DNA of 23,968 nt from JACKOD01 sp041591635 (GTDB taxonomy: Bacteria > Pseudomonadota > Gammaproteobacteria > Pseudomonadales > Oleiphilaceae), in NCBI GenBank assembly GCA_041591635.1, contig JBFHRO010000022.1:1-23968 (forward strand). Direction: 5' to 3'. The first letter of the stretch is position 1, and every line of letters starts with the position of its first letter. Made by a program: the position numbers and the translations under genes. Positions 8,935 through 16,169 of the stretch are shown here, piece by piece. A model generated the notes under the pieces. That model ran no database searches. It was not told the origin of the DNA and was given only the letters and a program-made list of their open reading frames with translations.

Positions 8935-9672
8935 TTATTTTTCCCACTCAAACACTGGCAAACCATTGAACAGGTCAACCAAACCTTCTCCCCAGCGCTT
9001 ACGCAGTGTGGCGTAATAAGGAGAATTCAGCTTGTAGCGAATGACATGAGCAGGTTGAAAACTGTCCTTCTCATAAATCATCAGATCAAAAGGCGGGGCA
9101 ACCGAAAGATTGCTGCGCATGGTGGAATCCAGCGACACCAGCGCACACCGCGCCGCGGCTTCCAGCGTGGTGTTGTGCTTGATGACCCGATCGAGAATCG
9201 GCTTGCCGTATTTGGTCTCGCCAATCTGCAAATAAGGCGTGTAAGGCGAGCTTTGAATGTAATTGCCTTCGGGATAAATCAGAAATATCTCGCACGGCTG
9301 CCCCTTGAGTTGCCCCCCAAGAATCAGGGTGCAGTCAAAATTCGCCCCCTGCTGCAAACCGTGCTTGTAGTAGTTCTTGGTGTTTACCGCCAAGGTGCCG
9401 ACGTAGCTGGCCGCATCGCTCATGTCTTCGTAGGCCGCCAATCCTTTGGGGGCTTCCTCGGTGCTTTGCTGCAAGTCGCGCTCAATGTGCCGCACCAGTG
9501 CCTGGGTCGTGGCCAGATTGCCTGAGGTAAGAAGTACAAAATAGCCCCGGTCTGCAACGGTAAAGGTGTAGGTTTTGGGATAGGTGTTGACGTTATCCAC
9601 ACCCGCATTGGTGCGCGAGTCGGAGGCAAACACGATACCGCTGTCCACCGCGATAGCCAGGCAATAAGTCAT
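8935..9672 (-). CDS. Anbu, proteasome-related Thr (Ntn) hydrolase
   Basis: The 245-residue product matches Anbu (ancestral beta subunit; also called proteasome-type protease), an N-terminal-nucleophile hydrolase related to 20S proteasome beta subunits and HslV. Removal of the initiator Met exposes Thr1 of TYCLAIAVDSG. Counting from that Thr, Asp17 and Arg19 (SDSRT) and Lys32 (TYPKTY) fall where the Ntn-hydrolase active site expects them, so all key residues are present. The reading frame could open at a GTG at 9681, but an AAGAG element lies 8 bases before the ATG at 9672, and only that ATG puts Thr at the mature N-terminus. It is the first gene of the cluster, 21 bases before the transglutaminase/amidoligase gene. 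No ATPase unfoldase gene is nearby. Known Anbu proteins form ring or helical assemblies whose physiological substrates are unsettled. Confidence 0.93.
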   Translation of the reverse strand: MTYCLAIAVDSGIVFASDSRTNAGVDNVNTYPKTYTFTVADRGYFVLLTSGNLATTQALVRHIERDLQQSTEEAPKGLAAYEDMSDAASYVGTLAVNTKNYYKHGLQQGANFDCTLILGGQLKGQPCEIFLIYPEGNYIQSSPYTPYLQIGETKYGKPILDRVIKHNTTLEAAARCALVSLDSTMRSNLSVAPPFDLMIYEKDSFQPAHVIRYKLNSPYYATLRKRWGEGLVDLFNGLPVFEWEK

Positions 9673-9752
9673 AGGCGTCACTCTTGTCTAGGAATTTCCA
9701 AGGCGTTGATACAGCCTTGCGGTCTTTTCTGTTATTGGCCCCGGTCTGACCA

Positions 9753-9781
9753 AGGATAGTGCCGTCTGCTTCGCACTGCAA
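9753..9781 (-). promoter_or_regulatory. Possible sigma-70 promoter of the anbu cluster
   Basis: In the 126-base gap between the methyltransferase stop and anbu, the minus strand reads TTGCAG (9781-9776), a 17-base spacer, then TATCCT (9758-9753). The -35 matches 3/6 and the -10 matches 4/6 of consensus, about 80 bases before the anbu ATG. The spacing is ideal but the boxes are weak, so this is only a candidate. The cluster could instead be read through from the methyltransferase gene. Confidence 0.22.
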
Positions 9782-9798
9782 CACCGATTATTGACTCG

Positions 9799-10470
9799 CT
9801 AACGCTTTGGCTTACGGGCAACAAAAAGCAGCACGGCGCCTATGAGTTCAATTTCAACCTCCACAAAACGCGCCTCCAGCTCCCGCCGCAATGCTTCAGG
9901 GGTGTCCTGCGCATTACCAAAAATCCCCTTGCGATTGTACAAAGCCATCACCAGGGAGCCGGCGAGCGACATCTTGCGCGTATTGACGATAGTGCTGCCA
10001 AAACACACGCCCGTATCGGTCAGCACCCGACTGATATGATCAAACACAACGCCCTTTTGGGCAGGACTTCCGGGCAAGCAATGAATCAGGTAATTAATGC
10101 CGACCGAATCAAAAGAGGCCGGCAAACAGGGAAAGGGTTCGAGCGCATTGGCCTGGATCCCTACAGGGTTGAAACGCTGGATGCGTCGGCTGGTTGCCTT
10201 GAGACTGTGCGGGTTCAAATCCAGCAGATAAAGCATTTCAAACGGCGAGTGGGTGCAAAGCTTGTCAAGGAAATAGCCCGTACCCACTCCGATTTCGAGA
10301 TGGCGGGAGGATACGAGACTGTCGTAACGAGCCTGCAGCACTTCGGTCGGACAGTGCCAGAAATAGCGATTAGACAGGCCCAGCACATAGCTGTCGTACA
10401 GTCTCAGGGTCAGTGCGTTGTAGGCCGCCTGCCCGGGCTGCGGGTTCAACGGATCAAAATCCTGGTGCAT
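9799..10470 (-). CDS. Class I SAM-dependent methyltransferase
   Basis: This 223-residue protein has the Rossmann-type methyltransferase pattern: motif I HLEIGVGTGYF (about 57-67), an acidic loop after the second strand in LYLLDLNPHS, and a FDSVGINYLIHCLPG segment where the motif IV region is expected. A late VEIELIGAVLLFVARKPK strand ends the protein. It resembles small-molecule (UbiE/COQ5-like, methyltransferase 11/12 type) enzymes rather than RNA or DNA methylases, but the substrate cannot be read from sequence. The frame opens at a TTG (10476), but the ATG at 10470 has GAGGA ending 6 bases upstream and is preferred. It lies 34 bases downstream of the DyP peroxidase gene on the same strand, probably co-transcribed, and 126 bases upstream of anbu. 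Confidence 0.85.
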   Translation of the reverse strand: MHQDFDPLNPQPGQAAYNALTLRLYDSYVLGLSNRYFWHCPTEVLQARYDSLVSSRHLEIGVGTGYFLDKLCTHSPFEMLYLLDLNPHSLKATSRRIQRFNPVGIQANALEPFPCLPASFDSVGINYLIHCLPGSPAQKGVVFDHISRVLTDTGVCFGSTIVNTRKMSLAGSLVMALYNRKGIFGNAQDTPEALRRELEARFVEVEIELIGAVLLFVARKPKR

Positions 10471-10504
10471 TGGCAATCCTCAGGCAAGGTAGCGATTCGG
10501 GCGG

Positions 10505-11416
10505 TCAGGCAGGCTCATGACACGCACCTGATCCGGCATTCAGAGCACGCAGGTCCAGAGCACCCGCCCTCATGGGAGGACACCAGAAATATGCGCCGGT
10601 GAGCGGACGGGTAAACTCGAACAAAGCATCGACAACGCCGTCCTCCATACCACACATTCGGGCCAATTGTGCCTCGAACGGCTCAAAGGAGTGAGCAAAT
10701 GCCACAAACATCAAACCCGCACGCGCGCCCTCTGCCCACGGCATGGAGCGCCGCAACAAAAAGGCTTCGGGTTCGAAGCTTTCCTGCGCGGTGCGTTTTA
10801 CATGGGCCGATTCGGGAGCATCCGCGAGTTCGGCATTATCCGATTTTCGCCGCCCGATACAGGCATCCTGGTGCTCGCCCGTCATGGCCGAGAAGCGACT
10901 GAAATCATGTTGCCATTGCTGGATCACCATGAAACTGGATCCCTTTATACCGGCCTCTTCCGTGCAAACCAAGGCCGTTTCCATGGCCGCATCACCCTCC
11001 GGATTCTCGGTTCCATCTTCATAACCGGTCAGGTCTCGCCCGGTTTCGTGCAAAAAGGCATCGACTGCCTGATCCAACACGAATGCCCCTGAAAGCCACT
11101 CCTGAATCCTGTGCATTCGATCGATCAAGGCACCGCGTTCGCTTGCCCGAATCCAGCACACCAGATCAGACGGCGTTGAAGGCGCCCTGACACCGTTGGC
11201 CGCCATTGCCGGAAAAGTGGCAAGACCGTTGATTTCGACCCCCAGCGCATCCACCAGCGACAAACCCAAACCGACAACACAGGCCTGGCCGTCAATCTTG
11301 GACGCAAGGTGCTGCAATACTGCTGGCGCCTGCGCCAGATCGACACTATTGAAAAACAAATAAGAAGCAAAGGCGGGAACGGGGGCAAGAATGCCCGACT
11401 GAAAACCTGATTCCAT
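10505..11416 (-). CDS. DyP-type heme peroxidase (YfeX/DypB-like)
   Basis: The 303-residue protein has the DyP signature GYEDGTENPEGD (131-142), with Asp134 the distal catalytic residue. His205 in the SAHVKR segment is the expected proximal heme ligand, and Arg222 in LLRRSMPW the distal arginine. Length and motif spacing fit the short B-class proteins such as E. coli YfeX and DypB. These use hydrogen peroxide to oxidise dyes, phenolics or porphyrins; physiological substrates vary. There is no Tat or Sec signal, so it is cytoplasmic. No encapsulin gene is near, and the C-terminus (AGSGACHEPA) does not look like a typical encapsulin cargo peptide. The ATG at 11416 has only a weak GAG upstream. 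It leads the methyltransferase gene on the same strand. Confidence 0.92.
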   Translation of the reverse strand: MESGFQSGILAPVPAFASYLFFNSVDLAQAPAVLQHLASKIDGQACVVGLGLSLVDALGVEINGLATFPAMAANGVRAPSTPSDLVCWIRASERGALIDRMHRIQEWLSGAFVLDQAVDAFLHETGRDLTGYEDGTENPEGDAAMETALVCTEEAGIKGSSFMVIQQWQHDFSRFSAMTGEHQDACIGRRKSDNAELADAPESAHVKRTAQESFEPEAFLLRRSMPWAEGARAGLMFVAFAHSFEPFEAQLARMCGMEDGVVDALFEFTRPLTGAYFWCPPMRAGALDLRALNAGSGACHEPA

Positions 11417-11473
11417 AAAGCGCTCATTCTGGTGTAAGTAATCAGCGAAAGAGCTTAGCCACTAATTGCTGCC

Positions 11474-11501
11474 ATTACAAAGCCGTAATTATGCTGACCA
11501 A
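11474..11501 (-). promoter_or_regulatory. Possible sigma-70 promoter of the DyP-methyltransferase pair
   Basis: Upstream of the DyP peroxidase start the minus strand carries TTGGTC (11501-11496), a 16-base spacer and TGTAAT (11479-11474). The -10 matches 5/6 and the -35 matches 3/6 of the consensus, giving a leader of roughly 50 bases. The position is sensible, but base composition is AT-rich here and chance matches are likely. Confidence 0.3.
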
Positions 11502-11535
11502 CCTTCACACCAAAGGACTGCGCAAAGCAATACCT

Positions 11536-11550
11536 AATGCGCTGCGCATT
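11536..11550 (-). terminator. Hairpin after the PagP-like gene, weak terminator candidate
   Basis: A perfect 6-bp inverted repeat (AATGCG / CGCATT) with a 3-base loop lies 11 bases past the stop of the PagP-like gene. On the minus strand it is not followed by a run of T; on the plus strand four T close it. It could end the minus-strand transcript weakly or be incidental. Confidence 0.28.
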
Positions 11551-11561
11551 TTGACCGGCCA

Positions 11562-12122
11562 TCAGTTCACCGGGATATCAAACCCGAGTGTCCAGGTAAT
11601 GCCCGCTGTACCAAAAAAGATGAGCTGCGATTGAACGTGCTTGTAGCGTATACCCAGCAACGGCAAGATGGCCGGAGCAACGCCATGATCGTTTAAAGGA
11701 ATATCTTCCTTGTGCTCGCCATCGTAACCGTGAATGAAGCCTCCGATGATTCCACCATAGAGCAGATCACGGGTGCCTGGAATCACCCATTTGCGCCCCA
11801 TATAACCAAACTGACTGGGCTGATGAAACGAATTCTTGAATATGGCCGCTCCCAGAAAATAGCCGCTTTTCCAGTACCAGCTAAAGTTGATCATATTCTG
11901 CTGGTTATTGTGTTCATCCTTGGGATGAAAATGCACTGTCGCCAGACTGGTTTGAAAATGAACATAATCACTTTCATCAAAGGCGCGATCCACCCATCGC
12001 GAAGCATCGGCATCGGCATAAGCAAAGGAAGGCACAAGCAGCAAGCCCGTCCACAGCGTTGCAACAATCCACATTAAAGCTACGCGGCCGAACTGCCGCC
12101 AATCAAGATCAAGCGTCATCAT
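11562..12122 (-). CDS. PagP-like small outer-membrane beta-barrel protein
   Basis: The 186-residue protein starts with a Sec signal-like stretch (a hydrophobic core about residues 14-30, ending near PSFAYADA), then alternating-residue segments typical of an 8-stranded outer-membrane barrel. It resembles a family seen in Pseudomonas, often mislabelled as sn-glycerol-3-phosphate transporter and distantly like PagP. Recognisable pieces are the HFHPKDEHNNQQNMINFSWY segment, the AIFKNSFHQPSQFGYMGRK segment, IIGGFIHGYDGEHKEDIPLN and the GVAPAILPLLGIRY strand. An enzymatic role on lipid A is not shown; the conserved His, Asn and Asp near the predicted loops are compatible but not proof. Three bases separate two possible ATG starts (12122, 12119), and neither has a good Shine-Dalgarno sequence. 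It is divergent from the metallo-beta-lactamase-fold gene. Confidence 0.7.
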   Translation of the reverse strand: MMTLDLDWRQFGRVALMWIVATLWTGLLLVPSFAYADADASRWVDRAFDESDYVHFQTSLATVHFHPKDEHNNQQNMINFSWYWKSGYFLGAAIFKNSFHQPSQFGYMGRKWVIPGTRDLLYGGIIGGFIHGYDGEHKEDIPLNDHGVAPAILPLLGIRYKHVQSQLIFFGTAGITWTLGFDIPVN

Positions 12123-12307
12123 AGAGTCGTCAGCGAGTGCTTGCTGTTTGTGATCAAAAGGCAGGCAATTTTAGCAAAACAAATGTTGTCGTGCAGTTTT
12201 TTTACCAACTTTCGTTGCATCTCGTTGATCCGGATTTGTCCCGGTCAAGCCTGGCGCTTTGTTTCAAGATACCAGCGCAGGACTGGTCTATAGTTAACAA
12301 GGATCTG

Positions 12308-12335
12308 CCAGGCTAGCCCCTTCGGATTAGTCTGG
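12308..12335 (+). promoter_or_regulatory. Stable hairpin in the leader of the MBL-fold gene
   Basis: A 28-base element forms a 12-position stem (two G-U pairs and one mismatch) closed by CTTC. It lies about 33 bases before the ATG at 12369, in the 246-base spacer between divergent genes. It has no T run, so it is not a usual terminator. It may be a leader structure or an operator half-site; function is unknown. Elsewhere in the spacer I see no convincing promoter; TATAGT (about 12290-12295) could be a -10 box. Confidence 0.3.
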
Positions 12336-12368
12336 CGCGCTCATTAGCTATACCCTCGGGAATAACAA

Positions 12369-13487
12369 ATGCCGCAGCACAGTTTTAAGGTTGCCAGCCA
12401 GAAAGATCTGGAATCACTGGGGATTCGAAAAATCAAATATACCGACAAAACCCGTGGTGACAGTCTGCCGCGTAACCGGCTTGAAGCGACGCGACAGGCG
12501 GGCGAGGACTTCAGAGACTACGTGCTGGGCCTGAACAAACTGGTGAACTACTACCGTACCTTTGAACTGATGCGCGTCCCCTTCCCGACAAAGTACGGCC
12601 TGCTCAATGCCACGCGCGTGACATCCCCGCTGATGCATTTGCTGAGCCGGGTGTTTATCTTACAAATCGAAACCACCGAAGGGCTGAAAACCCTGCTCTT
12701 CACCCCTTCAGATATCGATGCCAATAAAGAGACTCCTTTTTTTCGCCGTTTCACTCATCACTATGGCCCCATTTCCGGCGTTATCGACAAATTTGTCACC
12801 CCCATAGCCCATCGGGTTGAAGACGCGCTCAGGCTGTGTGGCATCACCCCCGAAGACGTTGACTTTATCTCCTATGATCACCTGCACATGCAGGATCTGC
12901 GCAAATGGCTGGGGAATGAAACTACGCCGGGTTATTTCCCCAACGCCAGGCTGCTGATCATGAAACAGGAGTGGTTCACCGCACTCGGCCCTTTGCCGCC
13001 CCAGGCCGATTGGTACTGCCCTAATGGTTTGAGTGGTATTCCAGCCGACAGGGTAATGCTGCTCGACAGCAGCGTGATGATTGGTGATTGCGTGGCGCTA
13101 CTGCAAACCCCCGGCCACACCGAAGGCAATCTGTCGATGGTCGCCCACACCCCCGAAGGGCTGATGGTGAGCAGCAAAAACGGCATTGCGGCCGACAGTT
13201 ACAGCCCGTGGAACTCCAAAATTCCTGGCGTCAAAGCCTATGCCAGCGATACCGGTGCCGAAGTCATTCTCAATGCCAACGCAATGGAAAAAGGGGTAGA
13301 TCAGTACATTTCCATGGTTTTTGAAAAAACCATTGCAGGCCCCAGCCGGCGCAATACGACCTTCTACAATATCGTACCTACGGCCGAACTCACCGAATAC
13401 TGGGGCTTTCCAGGCTTGAAACCGACGTTCAGCCTGGGCGAGCTGGAGTTTGGCACAGCGGTTTCCTACCGCAAGGCACCCGACTGA
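12369..13487 (+). CDS. Metallo-beta-lactamase-fold hydrolase with non-standard metal ligands
   Basis: The 372-residue protein has the MBL-fold layout: a HLHMQD motif (171-176) on a predicted strand-loop after DFISYD, and QTPGHTEGNLSMV (247-259) where the second metal-binding His sits. In canonical members the first motif is HxHxDH; here Asp and the last His are replaced by Gln175 and Asp176. The later residue usually Asp or Cys falls in a segment reading SSKNGIAADS, with no clear ligand there either. Residues 1-160 form an extra N-terminal region without recognised motif. Lactonase, phosphodiesterase or hydrolase activity cannot be assigned, and it may bind a single metal or none. The ATG at 12369 has only GGGA about 8 bases upstream. 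It converges on the yaiI-like gene with a 33-base gap. Confidence 0.75.
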   Translation: MPQHSFKVASQKDLESLGIRKIKYTDKTRGDSLPRNRLEATRQAGEDFRDYVLGLNKLVNYYRTFELMRVPFPTKYGLLNATRVTSPLMHLLSRVFILQIETTEGLKTLLFTPSDIDANKETPFFRRFTHHYGPISGVIDKFVTPIAHRVEDALRLCGITPEDVDFISYDHLHMQDLRKWLGNETTPGYFPNARLLIMKQEWFTALGPLPPQADWYCPNGLSGIPADRVMLLDSSVMIGDCVALLQTPGHTEGNLSMVAHTPEGLMVSSKNGIAADSYSPWNSKIPGVKAYASDTGAEVILNANAMEKGVDQYISMVFEKTIAGPSRRNTTFYNIVPTAELTEYWGFPGLKPTFSLGELEFGTAVSYRKAPD

Positions 13488-13520
13488 TAGCGGCTTGGCA
13501 ATATACCACTGACCATGGCC

Positions 13521-13979
13521 CTATTTGGCAGTCACGTGGTGACGGGCCACGTAACTGTCCAGCTCGTTGGCAAATTGCTGCTTGTCCTGCGCACTGTAAG
13601 CAACCGGTCCACCCGACTGAATACCGCTGGCACGCAGGGTTTCCATGAAATCCCGCATGGTAAGCTTGGCCTTTACGTTATCCCGCGTATAGCGAACACC
13701 GCGTGGCGTCAGTGCTACCGCCCCTTTTTCGATAGCTTCGGCGGCCAGCGGAATATCCGCCGTAATCACGAGATCGTCTTTTTCGCTTTGGCGCACGATT
13801 TCGTTATCGGCCACATCAAAACCCTGCTCCACCTGCAAACTGCGAATAAAGGGTGAAGGCGGCACAGCCACCCGCTGATTGGCTATGAAAATCACCGCAA
13901 CCCCCACCCGCTGCGCGACCCGAAAGAGCATTTCGCGCACCGGCTTGGGACAGGCGTCTGCATCCACCAGTATTTTCAT
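13521..13979 (-). CDS. yaiI: YaiI/YqxD family protein (UPF0178, DUF188)
   Basis: The 152-residue protein begins MKILVDADACPKPVREML, the conserved UPF0178 start, and contains DNEIVRQSEKDDLVITADIP and LTPRGVRYTRDNV. The acidic residues in the first motif and in DLVITADIP suggest a PIN-like nuclease fold, but no activity has been shown to my knowledge. The reading frame extends upstream to 14009, but the ATG at 13979 matches the family start and has GGAG 7 bases upstream, so the extra 10 residues are rejected. It sits 51 bases downstream of the DUF2804 gene on the same strand and may be co-transcribed. Confidence 0.92.
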   Translation of the reverse strand: MKILVDADACPKPVREMLFRVAQRVGVAVIFIANQRVAVPPSPFIRSLQVEQGFDVADNEIVRQSEKDDLVITADIPLAAEAIEKGAVALTPRGVRYTRDNVKAKLTMRDFMETLRASGIQSGGPVAYSAQDKQQFANELDSYVARHHVTAK

Positions 13980-14030
13980 TCCCAATCTCCACATCGGTGT
14001 TTCGGCCAAGACATAGTCTCACCTGTACTT

Positions 14031-15041
14031 TTACCATTTGGCATAGTGATCCTCCGCAAATCCGGGCACCGATTTGAGCACCACCGAACACCCGGCTCTA
14101 TCTTTGAGCGTGCCGCTGTAATAGCCAAACATCTGCCTGAAGTTTGATGCCATAAACCCCGCATCCAACTTCTCCTGCCGCTTTCCCACTGGCTGAAACT
14201 GCAGATCCACCAAGCCATCGGAGGTAGTCATGCGCCAGGGATTTTGTGGCTGGTAACGATCAAAATGAAACACCGCCAGATCCAGCTTGCACAAAGAATC
14301 GTCAATCCAGAGTGCATTTTCTGTCACCCCGGTTTCATTCACACCGCTGGCCAGGTTTAATCCTACCACCTTGCCACAGGCCGATCGCCCCGAGAGGCAG
14401 GCCCAGTTCCAATTGGTTTCCCGGCGCATGAAACCGCAACTCCAGTCATAACTCCCCCAACTGCCCTTAGCACCCAGGTCATACTGTTTTGCGTGACAAT
14501 CAATGCGTCCCCGGGCAACCAGCCCTGCCGCTTTTTGGGTGAATACCCATCCCGCATAACCGGCTCTTGAGCACAGGCGCAGCGGCACGAAAGCCTGGGC
14601 TTCCTGGAGCACAAGGGCCATCTTCAGATGCCCGCCAACCTGCACATCGATTCGCCGCCGAGAATCGCTGGCAATGATAGAAACCTGCATTCCTGGGGCA
14701 GAAAAACGACACACGCCTGTATCGGGGCGGTTGTCGAATCGGGTACCCCATGCCAACGGCGATAAAAGGCTTTTTTCATACAGTGCACCACTGGCCACAT
14801 CATAAACATACACAAAGGCATTACTGAGCCACTTCAAATCCACCACCGCCACGCCAGCAATCACTTCCTCATTCATGACGCCGACAAACTGGAACTGGTT
14901 GAACCCCATTTTTTTGCGCCATCCATGAATTTTTTTATCCATTACCGTGCGCAAGTCGTAGTCAAGGTAATTCACCTCAGCCAGAGCGGAATCAATCACT
15001 CCCCACTGTGGCTGGCCGTTTTCAAGAATCAGTTTATGCAT
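14031..15041 (-). CDS. DUF2804 domain protein
   Basis: The 336-residue protein matches the DUF2804 family by its overall pattern: an N-terminal ENGQPQWGVID stretch, many Trp residues, and the central WGSYDWSCGFMRRETNWNWA segment. The NETGVTENALWIDD piece and the late VDLQFQPVGKRQEK region also fit. It looks like a beta-rich, lipocalin-like fold; no function is established and no signal peptide is present. I place the start at 15041, where GGGAG lies 7 bases upstream. The frame is open to 15098, but the extra 19 residues lack a ribosome binding site. Confidence 0.8.
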   Translation of the reverse strand: MHKLILENGQPQWGVIDSALAEVNYLDYDLRTVMDKKIHGWRKKMGFNQFQFVGVMNEEVIAGVAVVDLKWLSNAFVYVYDVASGALYEKSLLSPLAWGTRFDNRPDTGVCRFSAPGMQVSIIASDSRRRIDVQVGGHLKMALVLQEAQAFVPLRLCSRAGYAGWVFTQKAAGLVARGRIDCHAKQYDLGAKGSWGSYDWSCGFMRRETNWNWACLSGRSACGKVVGLNLASGVNETGVTENALWIDDSLCKLDLAVFHFDRYQPQNPWRMTTSDGLVDLQFQPVGKRQEKLDAGFMASNFRQMFGYYSGTLKDRAGCSVVLKSVPGFAEDHYAKW

Positions 15042-15333
15042 GTCTTCACTCCCGGGCCCAAGGAAAAGCCAGCGCTCTACAAGGGGTCTTTCCAGCATTT
15101 TTTACCGGATTTCTTTCGCCGGCAAAAAGAAAATACTTATCGATTCAGCGCACCAACCAAAAACGGAACGAATTTATCATTTTCAAAACAAATCTCAATG
15201 TTACACTTGTCGGCTCGACACATGGACGCAAATCAGAACTTTTCTCAGTTTTTATCAAGGACCGGCCTCTCGCCCAATTATGACCTTACTTGACTTGAAA
15301 ATTATGGCTGCAGCACTGCAGAACACCAGAAGA

Positions 15334-16053
15334 ATGCTTAAAAACGTGACAAAAAATATTGTTTTTGTATTGCTCAGCCTCACCTGGGCCAACATCAGCA
15401 AAGCCGATATTCCCCTGGATGCGCCCGACTGGAAAGAGGTAGCAAAAGAGGGCGACATCAGCATCTACACACGCAACCATGAAGGCTCATCCTTCCAGGC
15501 ATTTAAAGCGGTCGCCGTTCTCAACGCACCGTTCCCGAACGTCATGGCTGTCATGGCCAATCCACTTTCCTGCCTGGAATGGGTGCATGGTTGCAGCAAG
15601 GTTTACGGATTTGACGAAAATCACTTTGGCGACCGGTTTGCCTATTCGGTCAATGATCTCCCCTGGCCATTCAAGGATCGGGATTACATTCTGAAACTGA
15701 ATGCCACCCGTGATCCCGCCACCGGCACCATTCGGATGCACATGGTGGCCGACAAGACCAAAATGCCGGTCAACAACGACTTCGTCCGTGTAGACATTGC
15801 CGAAACTGTGTACCTGATTTCACCCGCAGGGCCCGAAAAAACCCGACTGATCTGGCTGCAGCATACCGACCCGGGCGGCGTGCTTCCGGGCTGGCTGGTA
15901 AACAGCCTTATTGTCGATATTCCAATGAAATCCCTGCAGCGCCTCGAAGAAGTCGCCCACGAGCCCAAATACCAAAACGCCGAACTCATTTATGATGACC
16001 AAGGCCAAATAAAAGCCATTAAAGCACCGTTTCAGACCCAGCCCGCTCCCTAG
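15334..16053 (+). CDS. Exported START-domain protein
   Basis: From the ATG at 15334 the 239-residue product has a Sec signal (MLKNVTKNIVFVLLSLTWAN, cleavage likely after SKA) followed by a START/SRPBCC-like lipid-binding domain. The domain runs from PDWKEVAKEGDISIYTRNHE through the mid segment SVNDLPWPFKDRDYILK to IVDIPMKSLQRLEEVAHEPK. It probably binds a hydrophobic ligand in the periplasm; the ligand is unknown. Other ATGs lie at 15304 and 15280, and the frame is open to 15040, but none has a Shine-Dalgarno sequence. I chose 15334 because it leaves the cleanest signal peptide. The 290 bases between this start and the divergent DUF2804 gene hold no other gene that I can support. Confidence 0.8.
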   Translation: MLKNVTKNIVFVLLSLTWANISKADIPLDAPDWKEVAKEGDISIYTRNHEGSSFQAFKAVAVLNAPFPNVMAVMANPLSCLEWVHGCSKVYGFDENHFGDRFAYSVNDLPWPFKDRDYILKLNATRDPATGTIRMHMVADKTKMPVNNDFVRVDIAETVYLISPAGPEKTRLIWLQHTDPGGVLPGWLVNSLIVDIPMKSLQRLEEVAHEPKYQNAELIYDDQGQIKAIKAPFQTQPAP

Positions 16054-16080
16054 TCTTTCCGGGTACAGGAATCGCCAGCC

Positions 16081-16095
16081 GGGGGAATTTCCCCC
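16081..16095 (+). terminator. GGGGG-AATTT-CCCCC hairpin after the START-domain gene
   Basis: A 5-bp all-GC stem, extendable by A-T pairs in the loop, sits 27 bases past the START gene stop and 75 bases before the CBS gene. AGCC and GGCT flank it as an outer pair. No T run follows, so it is at best an imperfect terminator or an mRNA 3'-end stabiliser. Confidence 0.35.
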
Positions 16096-16169
16096 GCCGT
16101 GGCTTCAAATCCGCCAGCGGAGCGTTTAGAATCCAGCCCTCCCTGACGAACATCGAAAGGTTGCATCGC

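Noticed and set aside
8935..9672. Gene as HslV or a true 20S proteasome beta subunit
   Set aside because: No HslU, no proteasome alpha subunit and no Mpa/ARC ATPase nearby; the TYCLAI start, SDSRTNAGVDN segment and cluster context fit Anbu.
10505..11416. DyP peroxidase as encapsulin cargo
   Set aside because: No encapsulin gene in the window and no recognisable cargo-loading tail.
12369..13487. MBL-fold gene as an AHL lactonase or metallo-beta-lactamase
   Set aside because: The HxHxDH motif is broken and no specific subfamily motif is visible, so naming an activity would be invention.
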